Of a stretch of DNA of 64,000 bases, positions 48,100 through 58,550 are shown piece by piece. Origin of the DNA: Brachybacterium sp. Z12 (lineage in GTDB: Bacteria > Actinomycetota > Actinomycetes > Actinomycetales > Dermabacteraceae); the NCBI RefSeq assembly GCF_014400405.1, contig NZ_CP060496.1, forward strand, positions 434,001-498,000. The letters run 5' to 3'. Both the position numbers and the translations under genes were made by a program. Numbering within the stretch: position 1 is the stretch's first letter; the number at the start of each line of letters is the position of its first letter. The notes beneath the pieces are model-generated. The model was not told the DNA's origin and did no database searches. It was given only the letters and a program-made list of their open reading frames with translations.

Positions 48100-49083
48100 T
48101 CAGGAGCGGTCGGCCTGGTGCTTGTCCGCGCTGCGGCGGTAGTACATCGCCAGCACGGCGCCGGAGAGGTTGTGCCAGATCGAGAAGATCGCGGCCGGCA
48201 GGGCGGCGGCCGGGCTGAAGGCGCTCGCGGCGAGCGTCGCGGCGAGGCCCGAGTTCTGCATGCCGACCTCGATCGAGGTGGTGCGGGCGGCGCGCTCGCC
48301 CTGACGGAGCAGGCGCGCGGCCCAGTATCCGAGGAGGTAGCCGATGCCGTTGTGCAGCACGACGGCCAGCAGCACCAGCGCACCGGCGGTCACGATCGCC
48401 TCTGTCGAGCCGCTGACCACGGCGATGACCACCAGCGAGATGCCGGCGACGCTGACCCACGGCAGGGCGGGGAGGATCCGAGCGACGAGCTTGCCGGCGA
48501 TCAGCCGGACCACGAGGCCGCCCACGACCGGGATGAGCACCATCTGCACGATGGACATGGCCATCGAGCCCGCATCCACGGGCAGGTAGGAGCCGGCCAG
48601 CCACAGGGTCAGCAGCGGGGTCAGCAGCGGTGCGAGCAGAGTGGAGATCGAGGTCATCGCCACCGACAGGGCGGTGTCCGCCTTGGCCAGGTAGCTGATG
48701 ACGTTCGAGCTGGTGCCGCCCGGGGCGGAGCCCACCAGGATCACGCCGACGGCGAGCTCGGCCGGGAGCTGCAGCAGGATCGCGACACCGAGTCCGACCA
48801 GCGGCATGATCACGTACTGCGCGACCACGCCGATCAGGATCGGCAGCGGCCTGCGGGCCACCAGTGCGAAGTCCGGGATCGTGAGGGTCAGGCCCATCGC
48901 GAACATGATGATGCCCAGGTAGACGCTGGTGAACTGCGCGAGGGACTGGCCGACGCTCGGCACGAAGAAGCCGAACGCGGCGGCGGCGAGGATCAGGACG
49001 GGGAAGACGGTCACCGCGATGCGCGCGGAGCGGTCCTCGGAGGTGCGGGCGGCGTCCACGGACGCCGGGGTCTGAGTACTCAT
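48100..49083 (-). CDS. Bile acid:sodium symporter (BASS) family transporter
   Basis: A 327-residue membrane protein with about ten hydrophobic segments. Family motifs are MFAMGLTLTIPDFALVARRP, LVGSAPGGTSSNVISYLAKADTALSVAMT (core VGSAPGGTSSNVISYLA) and GMQNSGLAATLAA in the second half. Bacterial members move pantoate, pyruvate, amino acids or bile acids with sodium; the substrate is unknown. The start is ATG 49083 (MSTQTPASVD). Intact. Confidence 0.92.
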   Translation of the reverse strand: MSTQTPASVDAARTSEDRSARIAVTVFPVLILAAAAFGFFVPSVGQSLAQFTSVYLGIIMFAMGLTLTIPDFALVARRPLPILIGVVAQYVIMPLVGLGVAILLQLPAELAVGVILVGSAPGGTSSNVISYLAKADTALSVAMTSISTLLAPLLTPLLTLWLAGSYLPVDAGSMAMSIVQMVLIPVVGGLVVRLIAGKLVARILPALPWVSVAGISLVVIAVVSGSTEAIVTAGALVLLAVVLHNGIGYLLGYWAARLLRQGERAARTTSIEVGMQNSGLAATLAASAFSPAAALPAAIFSIWHNLSGAVLAMYYRRSADKHQADRS

Positions 49084-49138
49084 GCGAGGCACTGTACCGC
49101 GCTATGAGATGGCGTCCCGTCATGTGGACACCAGGTGG

Positions 49139-49808
49139 TCAGCGGTACGCCATCCCGGGGATCTGCTGCTGTGCACGGAACCCGTTGCCGGGCAGCTTCC
49201 GCACGCCGTGGCGCAGGTACTCCCGCGCCAGGTGGGGAGGGCAGCCGGCCCTCTCGAACCCGGCCCGCAGCTGATCGGCGATCGCCTCTGCCTCGCGGGA
49301 GGCGAACACGACGATGCCGCGGCCGTCCGCCGGGGGCCTGTCCCTCCCCGAGAGCTCGGAATCCCGGTCGGGGCCGAGGAAGGGTGACGCCGAGATCGGA
49401 TCCCGAAGCGAGGAAGAGGTGAGCGTTCGAGAACCGACCGAAGCGCTGGCTCATCGTCGGCTGGAGGCTGTTGATCCCCGTATGCACGCGGAGGGTTCCG
49501 GGGTGGATCTCGGTGAACCGCATCTGCCGGGGACGGCCCGCGGAGATGCTCCGCCCCACCACCACACCGCCCTCATGCACGTCCAGGTAGGCGGAGGTGC
49601 TCCACAGCAGGTACGCGGCCATGACGGCCGTGATGACGACGCCGACGAGCGCGATGAGCAGCAGCTCCGGGAGCCTGGAGGCTCCGACAACCACGAGGGA
49701 GATGAGCACGATCAGCGGGCCGGTGACCAGCCATCCGATCACCCCGAGGGCCGACACCGCTGTGCGATGGCGCTGCAGTCGAGGGCCGAGAGAACTCCGC
49801 TGTGTCAT
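49139..49808 (-). CDS. Two-helix membrane protein with PH-like domain (one frameshift)
   Basis: About 222 residues in two frames joined near 49365. Two membrane helices (GVIGWLVTGPLIVLISLVVV and LLLIALVGVVITAVMAAYLL) are followed by a PH-like beta-rich part (LDVHEGGVVVGRSISAGRP, FTEIHPGTLRVHTG) and, after the break, GRGIVVFASREAEAIADQLR, ending at IPGMAYR. The start is ATG 49808. The function is unknown. It lies 35 bp downstream of the unknown gene at 49844, in the same direction as the WXG-like gene. Confidence 0.6.
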
Positions 49809-49843
49809 GGGAGCCGAGTATTGCACCGGTGTCGCGCGGGAGA

Positions 49844-50718
49844 TCAGGCGGGATCGGTCGGTGCAGTGTCCCCGCCGCCGACGATCTGATCCAGGACGTC
49901 CTGCAGCGACTCGGGCCCGACCTGCGCGATCCGGAGCGCGGTGGAGCCGTCCGGTGCGGCGGTGACGGAATCGGCGACGGCCACGTGCACGGCCGCATCG
50001 GTGGCATGGAAGGCGGCGCTGCGGGCCGTCGCGCTGTCGGCGCTCGCGGTGACGACCTGGGTGAGGTGGCGGGTGCCCTCGGCGATCCCTTCGCCCCACT
50101 CCTCGGGCGGCGTTCCCGCGGGGATCTCCCGCATCTCCGAGTCCGACGAGGCGACGCCCTGGGGGTCCACGAGCATCGTGAGACGCTCACCGACCTCGGC
50201 CGTGGGCAGGACGGCGAAGGAGTGGAGCCCCTCAGCGGTGACCTTCTCCTCGAGGGTCACCCCGACGCTCTGATGGTAGAAGTAGCAGCGCAGCTCACGA
50301 GGCTCACCGGAGACGGAGATCGTGCGCCGCGCGGTGGTCACCGCGACAGCGCTGCGACGCAGGACGAGCGTCCCCGCGGTGGTGGGATCCGTGACCAGGG
50401 CCTCCTCGGCGATCTCGGGCTCGCGATCCTCGAGCTCGGCCGCGAGCGCCTCCGGCACCAGGTGGCGGCGACGCCTCAGGATCCGAGCCACGCTCGCGGC
50501 GCCGGCCTCGACCCCGCCGGGGTTCTGCTCCTCCCAGGGCATCCAGATGGCGGGCCCGGGCAGCCCGGTCTCCTGGAGGAGGACGGCGAGCTCCTCATCC
50601 AGGAAGGAGCTGAGCTCGACGCGTTCGCCGGTGCCTTCTCGCAGCACGGAGGCCGCGGCGCTCAGGGAACGGCGGGTGTGGGGGAGTCGTCAGCGGTGCT
50701 CATGTGCGGGATGGTCAT
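49844..50718 (-). CDS. Unknown protein next to the WXG-like gene, possible immunity or EspG-like chaperone (one frameshift)
   Basis: About 290 residues. The start is ATG 50718 or 50703 (MSTADDSPT), and a frame change near 50665 gives RRSLSAAASVLREGTGERVEL. The rest is continuous: LSSFLDEELAVLLQETGLPG, LAAELEDREPEIAEEALVTD, alternating strands (TLVLRRSAVAVTTARRTISV, LRCYFYHQSVGVTLEEKV) and GLHSFAVLPTAEVGERLTML. The length and alternating helix/strand pattern loosely recall EspG chaperones of ESX substrates, but I cannot confirm that. It follows the WXG-like gene by 45 bp, so it is the natural candidate for its partner. Confidence 0.55.
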
Positions 50719-50762
50719 CTCTGCCTAGGGGTTGCTGGGGCGGGGCGGAAGGGCGGGGCGCG

Positions 50763-51539
50763 TCAGGCGAGCAGAGGGTTCCAGCGCTTGAGGTCGAAGC
50801 CGTCATTGGCCACGTCGGAGAACCAGTCGCCGACCTCACGGCTCAGGTCGACGTCGAAGAACTCCTCGCCGGCCCAGTCGGCGATCGAGACGAGGTCGGA
50901 GACGATGCCGATGACGACGGTGGCCGGGTGGGGGATGTACCCGATCAGGCCTCCGACGGCCAGGACGGCCTCCACCGGGTCGTCCGCGTTGACGATCCCG
51001 TCGATCGTGAGGGGGATGTCGACGAACGGGATGAGCTTCGCGATCCGCTTGAACCCCTTGGAATCGACCAGGTCTCCGAGCCTCTTGTCGAACTCGGCGG
51101 CGTTCCACCAGTTCTTGAGGCGGTTGCCGCTCTCCTGGAAGACGGGCCATTCGATCCGCCCCTGCTTGAGCCCCTTCCACAGCTCCTCGGCGGTGTCCCT
51201 GAGGATGTTGAAGCCGGTGTAGAGCTGTTCGGCGATGCCGCTCAGGGTGTCGAGGAGGCCGCCCTCCGGCTCGGAGGCGTCATCCTGCTCCTGCCCCTCC
51301 TCGCGAAGCTGGCGGCCCATCTCCTCGACGATGGTGTAGAGCTCGCGCGCCCGGCTCGAGATCTGCTCCCACTCCGCGAAGAAGGCGTCGGCGTCGGGCC
51401 CTTCCCAGGAGGGGCGGTTGAAGCCGAACATGCTGTTGCCGAGGCGCTTGAACTCGTCCTCCATCGCATCCGAGCCGCGCTCGAAATCGCGGTACAGATC
51501 CTGCAGCTGCTCGGTGTCCGCTCCCCAGAACTCGCCCAT
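50763..51539 (-). CDS. WXG100-like N-terminal domain protein with hydrophobic C-terminus
   Basis: A 258-residue protein from ATG 51539. It begins MGEFWGADTEQLQDLYRDFE and has the W-x-G turn in SWEGPDADAFFAEWEQ near residue 52, flanked by two long helices, as in ESX/WXG100 secretion partners. The C-terminal half differs from its relatives at 61755 and 63698: an amphipathic stretch with WNAAEFDKRLGDLVDSKGF and hydrophobic segments (IPFVDIPLTIDGIV, AVLAVGGLIGYIPHPATVVI, VIGIVSDLVSIADWA) that could form a pore or membrane anchor. It is probably a type VII-secreted effector. It has the shared promoter at 51597-51642. Intact. Confidence 0.7.
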   Translation of the reverse strand: MGEFWGADTEQLQDLYRDFERGSDAMEDEFKRLGNSMFGFNRPSWEGPDADAFFAEWEQISSRARELYTIVEEMGRQLREEGQEQDDASEPEGGLLDTLSGIAEQLYTGFNILRDTAEELWKGLKQGRIEWPVFQESGNRLKNWWNAAEFDKRLGDLVDSKGFKRIAKLIPFVDIPLTIDGIVNADDPVEAVLAVGGLIGYIPHPATVVIGIVSDLVSIADWAGEEFFDVDLSREVGDWFSDVANDGFDLKRWNPLLA

Positions 51540-51596
51540 GCTCGTTCGTCCCCCGACGATCATCGCGAGCGCCCGGTGCACCCGCTGATTCCCAGG

Positions 51597-51642
51597 ACGG
51601 TAATCGTGCGGAACGTCCGGCGCGATGGGGAGAGCTCCCCAT
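51597..51642 (-). promoter_or_regulatory. Palindrome-plus-TACCGT promoter for the WXG-like gene
   Basis: The centre ATGGGGAG-AG-CTCCCCAT (51625-51642) extends to a 28-bp perfect palindrome (13-bp arms, GCGCGATGGGGAG). TACCGT (51602-51597) follows after 22 nt on the minus strand, 57 nt before the ATG. There is no good -35 hexamer. Confidence 0.75.
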
Positions 51643-51667
51643 CGCGCGGCGGCGAGGCGGGCCGGGG

Positions 51668-53169
51668 TCAGTCGCGCTGGCGGGCCGGGACCGGCCAGGA
51701 GTGGACCGGCCGGCCCGTGTCCACCTCTGCCCGATAGCGGCGCGTCATCTCCGCGAGGGCCTCGGATCGGCTCGCGCCGCGCAGCTCGAGCGAGGTCACG
51801 GTGTCGATCTGCCAGCGCGCCCCGTTCCGCCCGGTGCGAGCCCGCTCGGAGAGGATCCCGCCGTAGTGCTCGGCGACCTGTTCGTCGGCCCCGAGCGCTC
51901 GCAGGCCCTCCATGGCTTGCGGGATCAGTTGCTCCAGCAGCAGATCCGCCACTCGCACCCGCCCCACCCTGGGCCACTGGACCCGGGCCTCCAGGCCCCA
52001 GCGCGCGCACTGCTGGAAGGCCTCGGCGGCCTGCTCGAAACTCATCCGCGACCACAGCGGGCGCCGCTCATGGACCAGCGACTCGAGGATCCCGTAGAAG
52101 AAGGCGGCGTTGGCGGCCATGTCCGCGGGCGTCGGCCCGGCCGGCAGCAGGCGGTTCTCCAGCCGCAGGTGCGGGACGTCGGTGCCGGGATCGTAGATCG
52201 GACGGTTCCAGCGCCATACCGTGCCGTTGTGGAGCATCAGCTCGTGCAGGCGGGGCGCCGAGCCCTCGGTGAGCAACGGCTCCTCGGCCATCTCCCGCGA
52301 TTCGGGGATGAGCGCCGGGAACAGCCGCACGTTCTCCTCGAAGAGGTCGAACATCGACGTGATCCAGCGCTCGCCGAACCACACCCGGGGGCGCACGCCC
52401 TGCGCGGCGTACTCGGGTGGCCGGGTGTCCAGCGCCTGCACGAAGGTGGGGATGCGGCTCTCGTGCCACAGCCGCTTGCCGAGCAGGAAGGGGAGTTCGC
52501 GGCGAGCGCCACCTGCGGCCCGGCGATCGCCTGCGCAGCGTTCCAGGCGGCGGCGAACTGCTCCGGCGGGACCTGCAGATGCAGCTGCATCGAGGTGCAC
52601 GCGGATTCCGGCGCGATCGAGTCGAACGTCGCCTCCAGGCCCCGGCCTTTCCCCTCGCCCTCGATGCTCAGGTGGATCTCCTCGCCGCGCGCCTCCAGGA
52701 CGCTGTTCTCGAGCGCCTCGTAGCGGGCCCCGGGCGCCCGCCACGCCTCGTTCTGGAAGAGCTCCTCGGTGACGGTGGGCAGATGGCCGATCGGGACCAC
52801 CCGTGCACCGCGGGCTTGCGCGGCGGTGTCCGCGCGATCGATCTTCTCGCCCAGCTCCTGCTCGAGCTCGTGGAGCCCGTTCCCCTGGGGGCGGGAGACG
52901 GGCAGGTTCGCCTCGAGGTTGAATCGGCCGATCTCGTGGACGTAGTCCTCGTCGTCCAGGTCCTCGAGCAGCAGATCAGCGATCAGCGCCGGCTCCATCG
53001 TGTCTGTCCGGGCGAGGTTCATCTCGAGTTCGACGCCCACGGTGCCCTCGTCGATGAACTCGGCGGTGTCCAGGAAAGATTCGAAGAGGTCCAGGTTGCG
53101 GCGCAACTCGCGGCGGTAGTGCGTGCGCTGGGGGCGGGTGTATTCGGTGCTGCCGATCTCGCGTCCCAT
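51668..53169 (-). CDS. Glutamate-cysteine ligase family (GCS2-like) protein (one frameshift)
   Basis: About 500 residues in two frames joined near 52495. N-terminal GTVGVELEMNLART carries the ExE metal/ATP ligands, and VHEIGRFNLEANLP and TSMQLHLQVP are the next conserved stretches. The second part has SMFDLFEENVRLFPALIPES and HNGTVWRWNRPIYD, then HLRLENRLLPAGPT, as in the C-terminal part of GCS2/YbdK-type ligases. The reaction joins Glu and Cys in thiol synthesis, although actinobacteria mostly use mycothiol, so another amino acid is possible. The start is ATG 53169 with GGAGG 6 nt upstream. Confidence 0.75.
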
Positions 53170-53375
53170 GAGGACCTCCGGAGCTGACGGGGCGGGGATG
53201 CTCATCCAAGCACGCCGGCGGCACCGACGGGCAGCGGCAGCCGCTGGCCGGACCGTGCGACGGGTCACCACGAAGCTCCTGAACCGGCTGGCTGCCCAGC
53301 GGGATCGGCCCCGTTGCCGCCGTGACCTCGTAGGAATATCGTGGAGGCACCATCCGGTCGGCGAAGGAGCCTGCG

Positions 53376-54584
53376 ATGACGAAGTTGGAAGCCCGCTACG
53401 ACCACGTGATCATCGGCGGCGGAGTGGCCGCCGACTCCGCCGCCCGAGCGATCCGCGCCGCCTCCGCGGAGGCCACCATCGCGATCCTCTCGGCCGACCC
53501 CCACGACCCCGTCTACCGACCCGCCCTGTCCAAGGACCTCTGGACCGGCGAGAGCGCGGATCCCGACAGCCAGGACCTCCGCACCGTCGAGGAGACCGGG
53601 GCGTCGTTGTTCACCTCCACCCTGGTCACCGAGCTGCTGCCCCACTCCCACGGCGTGGTCACCGCCCGCGGGCACCACATCCGCTACGGGACGGTGCTGC
53701 TGGCCACCGGCTCCTCCGCCCGTCACCTCCCCGATGTCCACGACGACCGGGTCCTCTGCCTGCGGACCGTCGGCGACTACCGCCACCTGCGCACGCTCGC
53801 GACGGACGGCGCTCGGATCGTCGTGGTGGGCGGCAGCTTCATCGGCACCGAGATCGCCGCGGCGCTGACCCGCACCGGTGCCCGGGTGACGCTGGCCCAT
53901 TCCGGCCGCCACCTGCTCGAGCACATGTTCCCCGCCTCGATCACCGCGCGCCTCGAGCAGACCTTCGCCGAGCACGGCATCACCGTGGTGCCCGGGTTCC
54001 GGCTGATGGGGATCGGCACCGGTCAGGAGCTGGCGCTGCATGCCGGGGCGGCGGAGACCCTGCACGCCGACGCCGCCGTGCTCGGCCTCGGCGCCGAGCT
54101 GAACACCACCCTTGCCGCGCTGGCGGGCCTGGACCTCGACCGCGGGGCCGTCGTCGTGGACCCGTACCTGCGCACCAGCGCCCCGGACGTCTACGCCGCC
54201 GGTGACATCGCCTTGTTCGATGACCCGCTGCTGGGCCTGCGCCATGTCGAGCACGTCGACCACGCCCAGGCCTCCGGCGCCGCTGCCGGGAAGAACATGG
54301 CCGGCGTCGAGGAGCCGTACGAGCACAGCCCGCTGTTCTTCTCCGACCTCTTCGACGACGGCTACGAGGCCGTGGGCCGGATCGACGCGTCCCTGGAGAT
54401 GCGCGAGGTGTGGAACGAGGACCGCACCGCCGCCGTCGTCCACTACCTCGAGGACGGCAGGGTCGAGGGCGTGCTGCTGTGGAACACCTGGGACTCGGTG
54501 GAGCGGGCCCGGGAGGTCATCGCCGCCTCCCAGGACGGCACCCTCGACGTCGAGGCGCTCGACGGCCAGATCCCGCCCGGCTGA
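53376..54584 (+). CDS. FAD/NAD(P)-dependent oxidoreductase, ferredoxin/rubredoxin reductase-like
   Basis: A 402-residue flavoprotein. The FAD loop is YDHVIIGGGVAADSAARAIR, the ATG motif VLLATGSSARHLP, the NAD(P)-binding loop IVVVGGSFIGTEIAAAL and the second FAD motif DVYAAGDIAL. The C-terminus (~75 residues, FFSDLFDDGYEAVGRID) is a reductase dimerisation domain. It would pass electrons from NADH to a small redox protein. The start is ATG 53376, preceded by GAAGGAG. Two hairpins follow the stop. Intact. Confidence 0.9.
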   Translation: MTKLEARYDHVIIGGGVAADSAARAIRAASAEATIAILSADPHDPVYRPALSKDLWTGESADPDSQDLRTVEETGASLFTSTLVTELLPHSHGVVTARGHHIRYGTVLLATGSSARHLPDVHDDRVLCLRTVGDYRHLRTLATDGARIVVVGGSFIGTEIAAALTRTGARVTLAHSGRHLLEHMFPASITARLEQTFAEHGITVVPGFRLMGIGTGQELALHAGAAETLHADAAVLGLGAELNTTLAALAGLDLDRGAVVVDPYLRTSAPDVYAAGDIALFDDPLLGLRHVEHVDHAQASGAAAGKNMAGVEEPYEHSPLFFSDLFDDGYEAVGRIDASLEMREVWNEDRTAAVVHYLEDGRVEGVLLWNTWDSVERAREVIAASQDGTLDVEALDGQIPPG

Positions 54585-54626
54585 GAGCGCGCTCGGCTGA
54601 GCCACGACCAGGACCGCGCTCCACGG

Positions 54627-54667
54627 TCCGGCGACAGGTGCCGGACGAGGCGAGCGGTTCGCTCGCC
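54627..54667 (+). terminator. Twin hairpins after the oxidoreductase gene
   Basis: TCCGGC-GACAGGT-GCCGGA (54627-54645) and GGCGAGCG-GTT-CGCTCGCC (54649-54667) are consecutive, about 45 nt after the stop. They could form a tandem terminator upstream of the nad operon. Confidence 0.55.
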
Positions 54668-54712
54668 CGCGTCCGACACCCCGTTCACCGTCGAACGAGA
54701 CGCCCTGGGTGG

Positions 54713-54825
54713 CACTTAAAGTCATTGCCGTCGTGACCCCGGTCACAGATTTACGTCACACCGTGCACTTCTGGTCAACCTGAACCTAATGTCTCGTCAC
54801 CAGTAAAGGTGCACGCGACTTTAAC
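54713..54825 (+). promoter_or_regulatory. Control region of nrtR-nadABC with inverted TTAAAGTC/GACTTTAA boxes
   Basis: CACTTAAAGTC (54713-54723) and GACTTTAAC (54817-54825) are inverted copies about 95 bp apart; between them GTGCAC..CTGGT (54763-54775) pairs with ACCAG..GTGCAC (54799-54814). TAATGT at 54787 may be the -10. NrtR repressors bind A+T-rich inverted repeats near nad genes, so these are candidate operators. Confidence 0.45.
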
Positions 54826-54841
54826 AGGAGGTGTCGTCGTC

Positions 54842-55528
54842 ATGAGCTCACGGACAGCCCTTGCCGTCTCGACGGTCATCTTCGCCCTGCGCCCCCATCG
54901 GAGGACCCGTCGGCTGGCCCTGTGGGTCCCGCTCGTGCGTCGCATCCGAGATCCCCATCGGGGTCTCTGGGCGCTCCCGGGTGGTCCGCTGGCGTCCGAC
55001 GAGGGGCTCGCCGCGTCGGCCGCGAGGAACCTGCTCGAGACCACCCGGCTCACCCCGCAGTACCTCGAGCAGCTCTACGCCTTCGGCGGGCCGGACAGGT
55101 CGGACTCGGCCGACGAGCGCACCGTCTCGGTCGTCTACTGGGCGCTCGTGCGCCCCGAGGAGGCCGACGCCGGCGAGGCCGGGGTGAATGTGCGCTGGTT
55201 CGTGGCCGACGAGCTTCCCGAGCTCGCCTTCGACCACTCGCTCATCGTCGAGTACGCCCTGTGGCGGCTGCGCAACAAGGTCGAGTACTCCCGCATCGCC
55301 GCCGCGTTCCTCGGGGAGACCTTCACCCTCGCCGAGCTGCGCGGGGTCCACGAGGCCGTGCTGCAGCGCACCCTCGACCCCGCGAACTTCCGCCGCCAGA
55401 TGGAGTCCTCCGGGCGACTCGTGGCCACCGAGGCCTATCGCACCGGAGGCCGCCACCGCCCCGCCCGCCTCTACCGCCACGACCAGTCCATCCACCTCGC
55501 CGAGAACGGCCCGCTCACGGGCCTATGA
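54842..55528 (+). CDS. nrtR: NrtR-type Nudix-related transcriptional regulator of NAD biosynthesis
   Basis: A 228-residue protein. The Nudix-like N-terminal domain has [31 protein letters not shown], of which [12 protein letters not shown] is the altered Nudix box that senses ADP-ribose in NrtR. The C-terminal winged helix has [21 protein letters not shown] and [12 protein letters not shown], then [13 protein letters not shown]. It precedes nadA by 26 bp and starts the operon, as in other actinobacteria where NrtR or NdnR controls nadABC. The start is ATG 54842 with AGGAGGTG, 8-nt spacing. Intact. Confidence 0.88.
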   Translation: MSSRTALAVSTVIFALRPHRRTRRLALWVPLVRRIRDPHRGLWALPGGPLASDEGLAASAARNLLETTRLTPQYLEQLYAFGGPDRSDSADERTVSVVYWALVRPEEADAGEAGVNVRWFVADELPELAFDHSLIVEYALWRLRNKVEYSRIAAAFLGETFTLAELRGVHEAVLQRTLDPANFRRQMESSGRLVATEAYRTGGRHRPARLYRHDQSIHLAENGPLTGL

Positions 55529-55554
55529 CCCCTCACCCCACCGGAGAGCACACC

Positions 55555-56873
55555 ATGACCCTCATCTCGAACGCCGCCGCCTCGGTCGACCTGACGATCC
55601 GGGACATCTCGTCCGGGGCCGCGGCCGGGAGCACCTGCTCCACCGAGCTGCTCGACGCGCCCTGGGACGTCGATGCCCGTGACCCCGGGTACGGCCCCGG
55701 CGCCTCGATGGCCGATGCGATCCCCGCCGCCGCTCCGCGCCAGAGGGAGATCCCCGAGGAGTACCGCAGCGCGAGCGCCGCGGAGCTGGACCGCAGGATC
55801 CGGGCGGCGAAGGCCGAGCTCGGCGACCGCGCCGTGGTGCTCGGACACTTCTACCAGCGCGATGAAGTGATCCAGTACGCCGACTACGTGGGCGACTCCT
55901 TCCAGCTGGCCACCGCGGCGAAGGCCCGCACGGAGGCGGAGGCGATCATCTTCTGCGGCGTCCACTTCATGGCCGAGACCGCGGATCTGCTCTCGTCCCC
56001 GGAGCAGTCCGTGATCCTGCCCAACCTCGCCGCCGGCTGCTCGATGGCCGACATGGCCGACATCGACCAGGTCGAGGAGTGCTGGGAGCAGCTGATGGAG
56101 GTCTATGGCGGGGAGGCGGCGGACGGCGACGGCCTGCTGCCGGTCATCCCCGTGACGTACATGAACTCCTCGGCCGCGATCAAGGGGTTCGTCGGCCGTC
56201 ACGGCGGGATCGTGTGCACCTCCTCGAACGCCTCGGCCGTGCTCGAGTGGGCCTTCGCTCGCGGCCGCCGCGTGCTGTTCTTCCCCGATCAGCACCTGGG
56301 GCGCAACACCGCCAAGGCCATGGGCATCCCCCTGGAGCGGATGCCGATGTGGAACCCCGTCGGCCGCTGGGCGGCAATGACGCGCAGACCCTGCAGGACG
56401 CGCAGGTGGTGCTGTGGCACGGCTTCTGCTCCGTGCACAAGCGCTTCACCACCGCGCAGATCGAGAAGGCCCGCGCCGAGCATCCCGGGGTGCGCGTGAT
56501 CGTGCACCCCGAGTGCCCCATGCCCGTGGTCGACGCGGCCGACGAATCCGGCTCGACCGACTACATCCGCCGCGCCATCGAGGCGGCCGAGGAGCCCACC
56601 ACCTTCGCGATCGGCACAGAGATCAATCTGGTCCAGCGCCTGGCCGCCGAGCACCCCCAGCACACCATCTTCTGCCTGGACCCCGTGGTGTGCCCCTGCT
56701 CGACCATGTATCGCATCCACCCCGGCTACCTCGCCGGGGTGCTCGAGTCGCTGCTGGCCGGCGAGGTCCTGAACCGCATCACCGTGGGTCCCGATGTCGC
56801 CGAGCCCGCCCGGACGGCGCTCGAGCGGATGCTCGCGGTGCGACCCGCGACCCGTCCCACCCCGGGGCGCTGA
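55555..56873 (+). CDS. nadA: Quinolinate synthase NadA (one frameshift)
   Basis: About 439 residues in two frames joined near 56373 (one extra G gives [14 protein letters not shown]). It condenses iminoaspartate with dihydroxyacetone phosphate to quinolinate. The Cys ligands of the 4Fe-4S cluster are in [23 protein letters not shown] and [33 protein letters not shown] and [17 protein letters not shown] are further signatures. An N-terminal extension of ~70 residues is of the long, actinobacterial form. The start is ATG 55555; nadB starts 2 bp after the stop. Confidence 0.95.
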
Positions 56874-56875
56874 GA

Positions 56876-58550
56876 GTGGCGGCGCAGCGGACGGCGGTGC
56901 ACACCGAGCGGCGGTCCGAGCTCCGGGCCGAGGTGCTCGTGATCGGCTCCGGCATCGCCGGGCTCACCGCGGCCCTGCGCGCCGCGCAGCGGGCCGACGT
57001 GCTGCTGGTGACCAAGGGCGCGCTCGCCGACGGCGCGACCCGCCGCGCCCAGGGCGGGATCGCCGGGGCCCTCGACCCTGCGGACAGCCCTGCCGCGCAT
57101 GCCCGGGACACCCTCGCCGCCGGTGCCGGACTCGGCGATCCGGAGGCGGTGCGGGTGCTGTGCGAGGAGGGGCCGGCGGCGATCGCGGGCCTGATCGCCC
57201 ACGGCGTCCGCTTCGACCGCGCCGACGACGGCTCGCACGCGCTGTGCCTCGAGGGCGCCCACGACCGGCCCCGCATCCTCCATGCCGGCGGCGACGCGAC
57301 CGGACGAGCCATCGACGATGCTCTGGTGCAGGCCGTGCGCGAGCGGTCGCAGCACGGCAGTGCGGATGGTGCGGGTGGTGCGGGCCGTGCAGGCGGTACA
57401 GGTACAGGCGGCGCAGGCGGCAGCCTCGCGCTGCTCGAGCACACCGCCCTGGTGGATCTGCGGCTCGAGCACGGTCGGGTGGTCGGTGCCGAGCTGCTCG
57501 GAGCCGACGGGACGCGCCGCCGGGTGCGCGCCCGGGCGACCGTGCTCGCCACCGGTGGCGCCGGCCAGCTCTTCTCCCGCACCACGAATCCCGCGGTGGC
57601 CACGGGTGACGGGCTCGCCGCGGCCTGGCGGGCCGGTGCCGTGCTCGAGGACCTCGAGTTCTTCCAGTTCCACCCCACCGCGCTGGCCGTACCCGGCCGC
57701 TACGCCTCCTTCCTCCTCTCGGAGGCGGTGCGGGGCGAGGGGGCGCTGCTGCGCTGCGAGCGCGGGCGGCGCTTCCTGCCCGGTCTCGATCCCCGCGGCG
57801 AGCTCGCCCCGCGTGATCTCGTCGCCCGGGCGATCGCTCAGGTCATGGCCACGCAGGAGGGGAGACCGGTGCTGCTGGACGCCACCGGGATCGGCGCGGG
57901 GCGCCTGCGTCGGCGATTCCCCACCCTCGACGGCGTCGTGCGCGCGGCCGGGATCGACTGGGGCCGCGAGCCCGTGCCCGTCACTCCGGCGGCCCATTAC
58001 GGGATGGGCGGGATCCGCACCGACCTCGAGGGCCGCACCACCCTGCCCGGGCTGTACGCGGCGGGGGAGTGCGCCCGCACCGGTGTGCACGGCGCGAACC
58101 GTCTGGCCTCGAACTCCCTGCTGGAGGGCGCCGTGTTCGGGACCCGCGCCGGCGCTGCCGCCGCACGGGCACAGGTGAGCCCTCAACGGGTCGACCGGGC
58201 TCCGCGGGCGGCAGTGGGGCTCCCGCGCCGCGCCGAGACCGGATCCCCTGGACCCGGACCCAGCTGCAGGAGCTGATGTGGGCCCGGGCCGGACTGCTGC
58301 GCACCGGGAGCGAGCTCGAGGCCGCCGCCGCCCAGCTCGCGAACTGGCACGCCCCGGACCCCGCCGCGCTCCACACCTCGGCGCGCTCGAGGATCGCAAC
58401 CTCCTCGACCTCGCCCGGCTGCTCGTCGCCCACGCCCTGGAACGACCGGAATCCGTCGGCGCCCACCACCGGCTCGACGATCCCAGCACGCCCGCCGTGC
58501 CCCATCCCGACCGCACCCTCATGCTCACCCCGGAGGCCCCCGCATGCTGA
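56876..58550 (+). CDS. nadB: L-aspartate oxidase NadB (two frameshifts)
   Basis: About 558 residues over three frames (breaks near 58210 and 58375). It oxidises aspartate to iminoaspartate for NadA. The FAD loop is VLVIGSGIAGLTAALRAA; RRAQGGIAGAL, FQFHPTAL, LLSEAVRGEG and HYGMGGIRTDLEGRTTLPGLYAAGE are the succinate-dehydrogenase-like signatures, with HGANRLASNSLLE near the end. A Gly/Ala/Thr low-complexity insert (GAGGAGRAGGTGTGGAGG) is present near residue 165. The start is GTG 56876. Its true stop overlaps the nadC start. Confidence 0.92.
57355..57423. repeat. Low-complexity G+C microrepeat inside nadB
   Basis: About 66 bp of GGTGCG/GGCGCA/GGTACA hexamer-like units, coding for the Gly/Ala/Thr insert. 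It is phased by 3 and preserves the frame. Confidence 0.7.
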
